A stretch of 64,000 bases of DNA from positions 6,510,001-6,574,000 of the forward strand of contig JAFFSR010000239.1 in NCBI GenBank assembly GCA_017163975.1, read 5' to 3'. Shown in pieces: positions 41,910 to 53,381 of this stretch. Source of the stretch: Anastatus disparis. Its lineage: Eukaryota; Arthropoda; Insecta; Hymenoptera; Eupelmidae. The position numbers and the translations under genes were made by a program. The notes below the pieces were generated by a model. The model did not search any database. It saw only the letters and a list, made by a program, of their open reading frames with translations, and was not told the DNA's origin. The first letter of the stretch is position 1. Each line of letters opens with the position of its first letter.

Positions 41910-43465
41910 CCGTCAGTCGCATACTCCAAATGATCGGCGTGTTTATAGGAGGGTGAGAAAAATGTATAACGTGTTTTGACGGACTGAAAATTCATTGTGA
42001 ATTTCTTTATTGACAGAACGTATCTCGTATTAAATTAAAAGAAAAAATCTATATCTTTCTTAACAGTTTGAATTAATTAAATAATCATTGACAGATTAAA
42101 TTTATATCGTTGTTATGAAAGATTATATCAGATTTCAAGCGTAGGGGGTCATAACTTTTTGATAAGAAAACATGATTTTTTTTTATTGCCGTGCGTGGGA
42201 TTTTTATGGCAGAAAAAAAAGGACATTAATGATGTTTAAAGGTGCAAATTGAAAGCTAAATATTTCGCAAGATTTCAATCATATATATCCGTTATCTGAT
42301 ATATGGAACGTTTTTCCTTAGATTTTTATACCCATTTCACACGTATGTCATGCAACGCGACTTTTCTCTTATAAAGTATTGTGAAATTATTGTTTTCACT
42401 GTTTGTAAAAGTTTTATTAAATATATATCAGTTTTATTTGTGGAAGAGATTTGAAAAATATTTTTTATACTGAGGTAAGAAATAATTGTAATATAAAAAT
42501 ATTAATTTTTTAACAAAATTAATATAAAATTACGTATTATTCAAAAATTCATAAAAAACGGTTAAACGAACGTTGTTCGCAAAACTATAGTATCTTATTT
42601 AAGAGTAATAAAAAAAGATATCAAAATAAAAGACCGGAAAAATAATATATTTTACGGCTATACCACACTGACCCGAATCCTCTTTGGAACAAGTTAAAAA
42701 GTAAGAGTTCAAAAATAAAAGTATCAAAAATTTTAGCTGGTGAATAAAATGCAATTAAATAAAAGTCTTGTGTTATGCGCCAATCGTGTCGCCACGATCT
42801 TCCAGAAAACGCGTAAAATCCTTTTTACTCGACTCAATAAAACATCATTTCCCTGGTAGAAAATTAAGGATAAGATATGCTCGGATAACTAACTGTTGGC
42901 TATATCTCGTCGCTACGCGGTCGCGATCAGTGACCGATAAATACACGATAATATATTAAAGACTACAGAGTTGATATAAAACATAATCACTAAAATAATT
43001 AAAATATTTTTCTTCTGACTTGAAATAAATTATAAATATTATAATATTCATTATTATAATTCATATGAGTTGTAAATAATTTTCAATTAAAATCGTTTAT
43101 AGAAAGCGAATCTGTATATATATACATGCTGCCCGCGATGGCGCTTGTTTGTACAATCGTACAATGGGTCCTATAGTTGCGAATACTGAATGTTAGCTGC
43201 GCGCGCATCACTCGACGCTTCGTCTTCTATAAGCATCTATCTTTATCACTATATGTGCAGGTTAGATTGACTTAACTTAGCTTTTAAAATTATTAAAGAT
43301 ACATATACTGTTATTGTAATAGCGTTAAAATTTTCTGTTCTTTATTCTATAACTTAAATTTATTTGCGAACATACACAGTATGATTATGAATAAAATATC
43401 CATGTAAAATCAGTGAGTGCGAAGTGCGAGTGAGCGAGTGCATATGGAAACTTAGTGTGAGAGAA

Positions 43466-44133
43466 TACACTGTAAAAAAAAATAGCGGCAAATCACTTCG
43501 TTGGTCGACGAATTCAATGCGACCATGCAGCGTCGATGTTATTTAACATCGTTAAGAGCATGACGAAGCTGTCCGCCTTCTAATAATATTTCCAATCTTA
43601 ACTTATGAATAAACGATGCGTTTAATTGAGTTTTTTTGCTATAAAGAAAAAAATTTGTAAGATTAAACTCTAGTGCGGACAACTCAAGAAAACCACCAAA
43701 ATATTATACATACAAAGTTATAATAAAAACTTTCAATATATCGTATTTTAAGGTTAGGTTTGTCGAGTTTGATATCTAATTTCCAATCCAAGCTCATAAA
43801 AAAAAAAAAGTCCAAATGATTTTTTATTTTAACAAAAATTATTGTACTAATATAACTTTAGTGCGGACAAGTCATTATATTTGTTTAATTTAAGAATTTA
43901 AAAAAGATATCGATAAAATAAAAAAGCAAAACTCGATTGCTACAGCTCCGACATACCGTTAAAGCGCAACATCTAACTGATTAAACCTAAAAATCATGTG
44001 TTCAGTTTACGTGAAATCACGCAAAGCACGTTAAAATGTCGCCGTTGAACGAAGTTAAATAACCTCGACGGTGCATGGTCGCATTGAAATTGTCGACCAA
44101 CGACGTGATTCCCCACTATTTTTTTAAAGTGTA
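43466..44133. mobile_element. DNA transposon with about 90-bp terminal inverted repeats, TA-flanked
   Basis: A 664-bp element (43468-44131). Its left end CACTGTAAAAAAAAATAGCG pairs inverted with the right end CACTTTAAAAAAATAGTGGG. The similarity continues for about 90 bases through GTTGGTCGACAATTTCAATG and GCGACCATGCA to GTTATTTAAC. A TA lies on both outer sides, fitting a TA target duplication (Tc1/mariner type by target site only). The interior is AT-rich with no ORF and has two direct copies of TAGTGCGGACAA (around 43671 and 43859). Non-autonomous. Confidence 0.85.
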
Positions 44134-45130
44134 TGACTGTCCGTTTAGGAACTGAAAAGAAAAAAAGTGAACAGTCTTTTTTTTTTTACTAACTGTGTTC
44201 CCATATGCGTGCTCACTCGCACTTTGTAATATGCTGTTTATGAATATAGTATAATTCAACATTAACCATATCCCCAAGATACCATCGCGATAATTCGTTA
44301 AGAGTAATGAAGGTTTATCGCGATATCTAAAAGCATATGATCGCGACTGCCCATAAAATACGGGATGATATACTGAAAATATGCTCAACTTTCTACCAGG
44401 GTTATCCTAAAAGAAAAAGAAATAAGGTTCTGTTAAAGGAGGAAAGAAAAAATCACACAACAACACGATAAAATGTAAAACGAGATCGCGATTTCATAAA
44501 CTTATATACCAACAAAGTGGGAGAGAGAGAGAAGAGAGAGAAAAAAAAACATAAAAATGTGATGTATATATGCAATCGCCTTCCCAAGCATCATGAGATT
44601 ATTTGTCCCTCATCATGTGTTTACACTTAACGTGTGTAAAAGGAAAAAAGGAAAAAAAAATATAACTAGAAAGAGTTCAGTAAACTTAACGTGCTGGTGT
44701 GTGTGTGTAATGCCATTGGCTCGGTTTACGGCTATACACTAAACACGTCGGCGCCACCCACGATACATACAACTATTTGCTTCAGATGCGATAAATACTT
44801 TATTTTCAAACTTTTTTTTAATTATAATTTATGCTTTTTTTACTAACTTTATTATTTTGATTTTTGTCTTTTTATAATGAGATTATTACTTTTTTATGAT
44901 TCAAAATATTGTTATTATCGTGTTTACGATTTATTCACTTGATGATATAGTTTAGCGTTGAAAAAATATTTATAAAATATTTTGTATACATGTCTTTTTC
45001 AATTACAATTAAATTTGTGTATATTTTTTGCACAAATATTCTAGATCTTCATACCGTTGATTTTGAAAAAAAAAAGATTTATACATTAGTCCTAAAACAT
45101 AAATATCAAATTTATGAAATGAATATTAGA

Positions 45131-45333
45131 GAGGTCGTCGGTGGTTTAGTTCGTAGAGCGATGGATTCGTAATCTCGAGATTCCAAGTTCGACTCCCGCT
45201 CTCGGCTGATTGACACAAGCACCACTGTACGTTTACATGTGCTTTGTTTACAAACACACTGAAAACCTCCGTAGCTATTAGCATCACAATGATAGCATAA
45301 ATACAGCGACATTAAACAAAAAAACAAAAAAAA
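45131..45333 (+). mobile_element. tRNA-derived SINE, copy 6
   Basis: Full-length + strand copy starting GAGGTCGTCGGTGGTTTAG. The B box reads GTTCGACTCCC. The tail is ATTAAACAAA followed by an A-rich run. One hairpin arm has a change (CGTAGCT), the other is intact. Confidence 0.88.
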
Positions 45334-47381
45334 TATCGATCTCTCATTTTTTAACAGTTTTTTTTTATGGATTTTATTTTTGAAATATTGAAAAAAAATT
45401 TTTTGATTCAGATTTTAAGTAATAAATAAAGAAAATCAAGTATTATGATAAGTTACACTAGATCAAAACTCATAATCATCTTATATATTGATGAATTATA
45501 ATATTGTAATTTATTATTCCTTTTATTACATTTCCATTATAAAATATTTTTTAAATAAGACACAAATTAATTTATGCAACCAAGTAAAGTTATCTCAATC
45601 ATATATAAAAATTTTTAATCACGATGTCGTCTTACATTTCAAATCTAACGGAACTAAAGAAATTTTCAAACAGAATTTCTATTTTATAGTAGCCGCAAGT
45701 TTATAACAATTTTTCACAAAGTACTAAAAAGATAATTTTGAAAAATCATCAATTCTTGGCATACCTAACACTTTAAATATGAAAAATTAAACTTTCACAT
45801 CAGCGTGTCGTGAAAACATTATCAATATCCATTTTACTTAATATTTTCAACAACTTGTATAATCCTTACCTTCAGTCCGGTGCGTATACGCTCGTAATGA
45901 ATGGTGAAAATTTTTCGCAACGCGGCTACCGAAAACTTTATAAAAGACGCGTATTTATGTGAATAATTGGAGAAACTCTTTTAACTGAAATTTTTGTTCT
46001 TTTATTTTTTTTCAAAGTTAATGTTATATACCACTTCGTTAAACGTCAAGTTCAAGGATATAAGTGATGCGTTAACGCCAAAATCTTAAATCTCTATCGT
46101 TGATCACAACACCACACAAGCGTATTTACACGTATTTGCGCGGGATCTTTTGTAACGTTAAGCAGAAAATTAAAGTGAAAGAGATCTTTAATCTTTCTTT
46201 CTTTTTTTTTCATTTTATTTTCTTTCTCTTTGACGAATTTCGAAAGGTTAAGTGTTGATCAGAGCAAAGATAAGTTTTAATTCTGATGTAAAAAGTATTA
46301 TACTTTTTTTCACAAAAATAAAGTTCTTTATATTTTTTATGTTATAGTTGATGAAAATAAAGAAATTTAAAGTTCAAATTCAAAAATTCAATAAAAAGCG
46401 TAAAAAGAAAGAATCAAAATAAAAATTTTAATTTTTTCCCATACAACAGTTTTTTCATGATTAATTAAAATCCCTTTCATGAGATACAATTCTATTCGTG
46501 AAAAACATTTTTTAATATCCTTTGTATTAAATGGAAAAATAATTACTATAATCACGCAACAATAGTTCAACGCGTTACGACTCCAATAACACTTTTGTGG
46601 TAAAATTCTCGCCTACTCTCGTATCGCATAAATAATAGAATTTCACAATAACAAAACCAAACAACTGCAGTAACTTGTTCTACATTCCATCAAGTATTCC
46701 TTTCTCTCTTTCTTTTAATTCTTATCCAAAAAACTTACAAAAGGAATAGATAATTAAGATGTTTCATTTACTTACGCCAATTTTCCAGAGTAAATTTAAA
46801 CATTTACTAAATTTTAAGAATACTTTAAACGTCAGTCTTAAACAAAAAAGAAATATACACCTATATCCATGTAGTATAAGCGCAAACACGACCACCTACC
46901 TTTTATATCTTGCGCTAACGAGGCAAATAAAAAAAAATAAAACGAGAAAAAAAAGCTTGTGTTTGTCTTTTGTACTTTCGTATAATATGGGTGAACTTCT
47001 CCTTTTTAGCTTTCCCATTACACCGTTGGCCCATATCTGCCAAATTGTCTCCAAAAGAGAGTTAAATGACTTTTCTTTCTTTTTTTAAATTCACTTTTTT
47101 ATTTCCTTGAGAGAAACTGCGTGTAGAAAATGTTGAGGGAGGAGTATGTACGTATAGTAAATGATACTTTGTTACATTGCAAAAATTTTGTTGAAAGAGA
47201 AGAATAAAAAAAAAAGATTATTTTTGCATGTGTACAATTAAGGCTATGTAGTTTGAACATTCTTACATGTTACTTATGTCTCTTTTACTTGAAATTTGCG
47301 TCTTGTAAGACTATGTAACAAGGTATTTTTAAATGAAATTAAACTTTCTACATTTCTCGAAAACAATGGTAAATCGCACAT
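45334..47381. other. Non-coding AT-rich DNA upstream of the BEL/Pao remnant
   Basis: No reverse transcriptase, protease or gag similarity is visible in the sequence before the pol tail, so most of that element is gone. Nothing else recognised. Confidence 0.55.
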
Positions 47382-47663
47382 GTGTTTGAAAATGCATTTT
47401 GGAAAAGATGGTTGCATAAATATGTTCCGTCGCTGTTAAAGCATGATAAATGGACTGAAGTAGATAAAGCTTTGAAAATAGATGATTTAGTTTTAATCAT
47501 GGACTTACATGTACCTCGTAACATATGGGAAAAAGGAAAAATAATCGAGATTCATCCCGATAAAGATGGTAAGAGTTATAAATCGACTGGCGAATATGTT
47601 AGACCAATTAGAAATAAAATTAAATTATTCAGTGAAAAAGAAGACACAAAAAAATTAATTTAG
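47382..47663 (+). pseudogene. BEL/Pao retrotransposon pol C-terminal remnant (DUF5641-like)
   Basis: Seen: 93 uninterrupted codons. The peptide has the hallmarks of the segment after the integrase in BEL/Pao polyproteins: FWKRWLHKYVPSLLKHDKW, then IDDLVLIMDLHVPRN-WEKGKIIEIHPDKDG, then a shortened tail with STGEYVRPI and KIKLF. In intact elements this module (known as DUF5641) follows the integrase core and is thought to act in integration. Here the frame opens just after a stop at 47370. There is no protease, reverse transcriptase or integrase core around it, and a few residues between the DG turn and the TGEYVRPI motif appear to be missing, so it is a truncated relic. Downstream, at 47668-47690, purine-rich sequence followed by TGTTACTCACAG could be the start of a 3' LTR, but I see no second LTR. 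The surviving open frame could mean a young insertion or chance. Confidence 0.75.
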
Positions 47664-48062
47664 TGCAAAGGGGAGAAATGTTACTCACAGAATAAAAAAA
47701 TCACGTAACAACATTTATGAATTAAATAATATTCGTAGTTTTTAATTAATACAAAAGAATAAAAAAATGATTGAAAAATAATATATTGACTAAAATATAT
47801 TACGTGGAATTATTTTTTTAAACAGTTAAATTAATAATTTAATTTAAATATTTAAATAAATAAAAATCGAATCTGTTTTATCATATACGTACTAATTCAA
47901 TGTTTAGTACTGTACTATCAGAACTGCCAAAATTGAAAACAATACTGTATAATATTTTTTTTTGTATTTTTGAATATAACAAAATTGAAAACCTTAATTT
48001 GATATAAGTTTACTGATTCTGATCCACATTATTATTTATTGTAAAAAATATTATAATTATTA

Positions 48063-48100
<38 letters not shown>

Positions 48101-49459
48101 TCATTTTACAACAAATGAACAAAATCATTTTTTTAATAAGTAAACGAAATCAGAATAAAGTTATCTTCTCAATATGAAACTAAAATCATCAAAAATGTAT
48201 CGAGCACACAAAGATCGTTAAAAAAAAAAGAAACATGAAATTCCCCTAACAAAAAAATTTTAAATATTCCACACCTCTAACAATCTAAGATGAAAAGCGA
48301 TATAAAAGTTAACCATAAGATAAGAAAGAGCGATACATTCTCATGGTTATGCTATTCCATTTCTATTTGGCTACTTACATTATCTTCCAATAATCCGAGT
48401 ATATAAGTACTGCTTCATGGAAAAGGTGTCAGTTTATAAAGTGACCGAGAAATCATTGCCAATGGAAGAAAATTTTAAAATAACGGTGAAAATTGATGAG
48501 TAGCGTAACTATCTAATGTTCATCCTCTTTTATAATGCATCTAGTTTTCTACGTCGTTTTATCAAATGTGCGATTTTATTGCAATGGAATATGGAGAATA
48601 CCTTTGATTTTTTCAAGATTACTTGAAGAAGAAAACTTTTATGAATATTAAATATTTTTTTATTGTAATATTCTCTTTAAAATGGAAAATGTATAAAATA
48701 TAGAAAATTCAACGGTTTCTTTGAAAATAAGCTTTCGTTTTTTTTCTGTGTTATATAAGATTTTTATTTTGATAAATATTTTTTTAGTTAAACACTTTCA
48801 AAACTCAATTGAGTGTTGAGAAGCGCTATTTTTTATAACAAGCTTTGAATTCTGTTTTTCATTTTGTCGAAATTGTATACGATCTTATAATTTTTTTAAA
48901 AAATGTAATGCATGCGCATAACTAAAGAGTTTTATGGAAATTTTAAAAATAAATTCAAAAAACTTTTCAAAGCCATATAATTTTAAGAGTGAATTTTGAA
49001 AATTCGTTCACACGAGTACATAAACTTTCTAAGTAATAAATTTTTATAATCACTATTTATTTTTCTTGAATTTTTCTTGAACTAGTAATAAATTCAGTGT
49101 TGTTCATAAAATTATTCTATAAATATTACTTTGCTTGATGTTTGAATGTTAATTAGGATCTAAGCATGTAAGAAATGATGTAAGAACAATTAAAAAAATA
49201 ATTATTTTCACAAAGTAAACTACTACATTGATTGTTAATTAGCATTTCTTTTTAAATATTTTCTTATTCGTTATCTTTAATTTGAATAAAGTGGTAAAAG
49301 ATGTGACATATATTTTATAAATATTTAACATGATAGACTATTAAATTGGAGTATATAAATAAAATATATCTAAACTTTCAAGTTCTGATAAATAGTTTTA
49401 TTTAATAGCTGATAATGTGTTACGCGTTAGTAAAATTTGATATTTTAAAATTTATATTT
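47664..49459. other. Non-coding AT-rich DNA
   Basis: Starts with a possible LTR fragment (TGTTACTCACAG near 47679), then the ATT microsatellite, then featureless A/T-rich sequence. Confidence 0.55.
48065..48099. repeat. ATT trinucleotide microsatellite
   Basis: About 12 uninterrupted TTA/ATT units, preceded by a degenerate stretch of the same composition from about 48051. Confidence 0.95.
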
Positions 49460-49610
49460 GATGTAAACCGAAATCTGATTTTTACAATTTGATCTTCAGT
49501 ATAAGAACGCAAAATAATTACTTTACATACTAAATGATTACTTTTATTTAGAATAAAGTAATCATTTTGTGCAATGTCAAAATGTAAGAATCAAACACTT
49601 TGCATACATC
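49460..49610. mobile_element. Degenerate short inverted-repeat element
   Basis: Inverted ends GATGTAAACCGAAATCTGAT and GATGTATGCAAAGTGTTTGA continue inward and close on a near-perfect hairpin, AAATGATTACTTT then AAAGTAATCATTT, with a 10-base loop (about 49529-49564). The GATGTAAACCGAA end resembles that of the TTAA foldback at 31.9 kb. A TTAA duplication is no longer visible. Probably an old or deleted relative. Confidence 0.45.
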
Positions 49611-50306
49611 AATTATCTAAATACTATTGGAAGGAAATAAGTAAATAAGATTATTGACTTGGAAGATTATTAATTAAGTTTATTATTTTAACATGTTATA
49701 AATAGCTTTTGCTCCTAATTAAAAAAATTATTTTAGGTCAAAATGTAAAGAAAAATATTGTGCGCATGATTCTCTTAAATCATATTTATTAATGTAAAAA
49801 TGAAGTACAAACTTTACATAAAATTTATAAAAAAAGTAATCTTTAAACACTTATTATTTTCTATACATCTTGTAACCACGTGCTTTATTTTACAAGCGGT
49901 CCCGTCCGCGTGCGTTACCCATTTGTTCTCTTCTCTTTTGGGTTGTTAGAGCTTAGTCGCGCGTGAAAAGCCGGACGATGATTGGTGCCCGGAGCAATAT
50001 TCTACATAACGCAAAAGGAAATTGCGCGACTTTATTACTACCTTTTACACGCTCGCCGACTTTGATGAAGGAGGACTCTTTTATTATTAGTTTTTTTTTT
50101 ATTATTATGCTCAACAGATGGCACAAAAATATAAAACATTAATGTTAGTAGAGTAATTACGCAATGGAAGACAGTTGATTTTGTATCGAGGTAAGATCTA
50201 GTTAGCCGTTTTAAAGATCATTATTAAATATTTGTTTTAATATTCAATGTTAATAATTGAACTTTTTTAAATAGTGTATTATTTAAAATTTTTATCTAAA
50301 TATACT

Positions 50307-50774
50307 TTAAGGGGAGACCGAACTATCTGCTTTTGTCAAATAGTATTTTGCATTATTCATATAAAAGCAATAGTAGTAAGAAAAAATATCGCAGTTCGCA
50401 TAGCTAATGATAAAAAATATAAAAAAATATAAAAGTGAATTTTATAATAATAAAAATTTGCTTTGTCACTACTTTTAGTTTTATAGAAATCTACAAAATT
50501 ATAAAAAACCATAACCAAACAGTTCTTGAGGTTAAAAAATTAGACACCTGAAAAATTTTAAATAATTAAAAAAATATAGTAAGTTCATATTGAAGAATAG
50601 TTATAAGGTCTCATTATTACAATCCATTTTACCATTTAAAACCCTTAATTGATATTCAGATCTTATATATTATATTTATCAGAGACTGCTATTTATTTTC
50701 TGTTACAACCAATAGTGTTTATATATGATAAAAAATTCTATAAGACAAAGACAGATCATTTGGACTCTCCTTAA
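50307..50774. mobile_element. TTAA-flanked foldback transposon C (non-autonomous)
   Basis: A 460-bp element (50311-50770) with TTAA on both sides. Its inverted ends are GGGGAGACCGAACTATCTGC and GGAGAGTCCAAATGATCTGT, continuing inward as TTTTGTCAAATAGTATTTT against TTTGTCTTATAGAATTTTT. Same design and terminal GGRGA as elements A and B, but the subterminal sequence differs, so it is probably a related subfamily. Confidence 0.78.
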
Positions 50775-53185
50775 TAATTATTTATTTACTTTTATTACCT
50801 TCATATAATTTGATCAAATTTTCGCTAACTTTTCACACCACATTAATAATATCAAATGCTCAATAAATAATTTGAAAAAAATACTCTGAATCATTCTTAA
50901 CAAAGAAGAAGCATGTTTCAATGAAACTACATTACACTCCCTAAACAATTCGTATTCAAGTGCGAAAGCATTTTATCCTACAAAGACATTCGAAGAGAAT
51001 TCGTGTTATCTTCTTTTAGCGTTCGAAAGCTCCTTGCAAATCAGATTTCTCTCCATCGTCTCCTTATAAACGCACAAATACACACACGTACATAAGAAAG
51101 AGACGTGTCACGTATGTGTACGGTAACGCGATCACGCACATAAACACAATGAACGCAATGTTGGTAAGGTGATTGACAATGATTGAAGTTCGCCAAGTTC
51201 TTTTTTTTTTTTTTTTTTTTATTTCAAAGAGGTTATTCCGGCGCCTTTTATACAATTCACAAACGCTTTCGATATATACTTGGCCAGACATTGTATATCT
51301 TATTGATTCTCTTTTCTCTCTCTTTTTCTTATTTATTTTACCTTTTGATTTTGATATCAGTTTGGCTTTTTAAAGTGTGCAAAGACTGTTACACTTTCCA
51401 AGTCTTTTGAAATTGCTTTTTTATGCGTGGCTTTGTTTTGAGAAAGGTTTTGGGAAATGAGAGAAGCTGATATTATTTTAATGAGATCATTAGTTATTTT
51501 ATCTGTGCAATGGAATATATTCCGATCTTTAAAGTATACGGTATACCTGTTGTTTTATGTTTTCTTAGTTTATGCACTTTTAAATAAAATTTTACTTTTT
51601 GTTTCTTATTTTTTATTAAATTTTGAGATATAATTTTTAAAGTTAAAGTATATATTAACTGTTTAGAATTTCCTCTTTGAAAATATGTCTTAAAAATTGA
51701 AATGTTTTTAAATTTTGATACACCTTTATGAAAAAAATATATTTTTTTTTATTTTTTATAATATATGACCAATATTAAAAGAAGAAAACACTTATATAGT
51801 AAACCTCACATCTGCATAATTCACAAGAGCTTATTAAATTTGAAAAATATGAGTAAAATTTATTCAATATAATCTATATATACGAAAACGTTTAATGGGA
51901 TTTCATTTATTCATTCATTCGGAAAATTCGGTCATTTACTGGGCAAGTCACCCCAATATTACTTATCAATCGTGAAATTAATTTTTTTTTACTTAATTCT
52001 TCGATTAAAAATGTAAAAATGTTAAAATAATGCTAAAATAAAATCAGCATTTCTAAAAAAAAATAATCTTATTTTTGAAAATCACTAAGATTTAAGCTCT
52101 TTCACTCTCTTAAACTTCGGAAAGGAATCAACCGAACCATGAACCATTCCGATTTTTTATTTTTTTCTTCATTTCCTCATTCATCGTCACGTTTACCTCA
52201 CACCTTTTCCTTTCACTCGATATATACTGAAATCTTCTGCCGACTATCGTCGAATTCGTTGGAAGATCTTTTTACAGTTCTCAATCTTTCATTTTGTCTC
52301 TTTCTATATTCCTTTTCTTTGTCTATATACGTGTCGAGAATTTTATCTTTAACTCCCTTTTTTTAACTTCTTTCTTCTTTCTTTCTCCTGTTTCCCCAAG
52401 TCCTTTCTTTTATTTTTTTCCTTCTTTTTTCAATTGTCTTTCTTACTTATACTTGAGGATTCACTCCCAATGGTGTGTATAAAAGTTTCCGGTTTCTCGG
52501 TTCGTTTTGTGTGCATATGAGATGCTGGGTATACCAAAAGGATTTCTGTTGCTTTTAAGAAAAATAAAAAGAAAATAAAAGGGGATATATTTGTCTTTAA
52601 ATCTCTACGGCTGAGGTAAACTAACTTTGGCTTATACTTGACGCCTGGTGAATACTTTATGCTTTGCTTTTTTTAAGAATCTTTACAAACAGTTTTTCGG
52701 ACGAAATGTGTTGTGATTGTATCTTGATTTTACTAAAAGTATTCATATTAAAATTCATTTTTTCTTTGTTTTTAAAATTTATTTTTTTAAATACACATTT
52801 AATTAATTCATCAAAATTTAAGTGTCTTCAAATATATTTAATTGAAGAATAATATAATTATAATTATATATTTTTAAACAGATTTCTATTTTTATGTTTA
52901 TTTTGAATATTGGATGGTGGAAGAATGCTATAAAGTAAAGAATAAAAGAGGTGCTATCTATTTGCAAATATTTTTGTTGTAATTTTTATAATGACTTTAA
53001 AAAAGTAATGAAAATTAAAATTTGAATGCAAAACTATTCTTATCCGCCTATTTATATAAAAAAATGTTTGTTACGTTCTTTCATACCGTGTCAATCTTAT
53101 AAAATCGCCTGTGACTTTTCAATTAGTAGTAAAAAAAGTAATATGAATATATTTGGACTACCACGAAAAATGAATAAATTATTAT
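50775..53185. other. Non-coding AT-rich DNA
   Basis: Poly-T at 51.2 kb and a long pyrimidine-rich stretch at 52140-52450 give open frames rich in Ser, Phe and Leu that are not credible genes. Confidence 0.6.
51201..51220. repeat. Poly-T run of 20
   Basis: The longest uninterrupted homopolymer noted in the window. It does not border a recognisable retroposon, so it is read as simple sequence. Confidence 0.85.
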
Positions 53186-53381
53186 TTTTTTTTTATTTAT
53201 CGTCACTTTATTTATGATATTATTGACATGCTCATTGGTGACGGAGGTTATCAGTGTGTTTGTGGACAAAGCACATGTAACATACATTGGTGCTTGTATT
53301 AATCGGCCGAGAGCGGGATTCGAACTAGAGTCCTCGAGATTACGAATCCATTGCTTTACCAAATGAGCCACTGACGACCTC
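53186..53381 (-). mobile_element. tRNA-derived SINE, copy 7
   Basis: Full-length copy. Both arms of the tail hairpin differ from the family form (CGTCACT and GGTGACG) in such a way that they still pair. Both changes are of the CpG-decay type, so pairing may be kept by chance. The anticodon position reads CGT. Confidence 0.87.

Larger units (their letters stand above)
39216..43465. other. Non-coding DNA around SINE copy 5 and the palindrome
   Basis: Apart from those two features nothing is recognised. A GC-richer patch at 43130-43260 (GATGGCGC, CTGCGCGCGC) has no long frame and no clear identity. Confidence 0.55.

Noticed and set aside
50161..50190. TGGAAGAC followed by TGATTTTGT, resembling miR-7
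   Set aside because: miR-7 is almost invariant in animals. This sequence differs in the middle and at the 3' end and has no pairing arm to form a precursor hairpin.
51481..51505. TGAGATCATT, the seed region of bantam
   Set aside because: The match ends after about ten bases and no precursor hairpin is present.
52139..52482. Overlapping Ser/Phe/Leu-rich frames
   Set aside because: They translate a long pyrimidine-rich tract. Low complexity and several frames open at once indicate chance.
53123..53371. 82-codon minus-strand frame
   Set aside because: It is a translation of SINE copy 7. A similar frame at 62011-62208 comes from SINE copy 10, and those around 45112-45327 come from copy 6.
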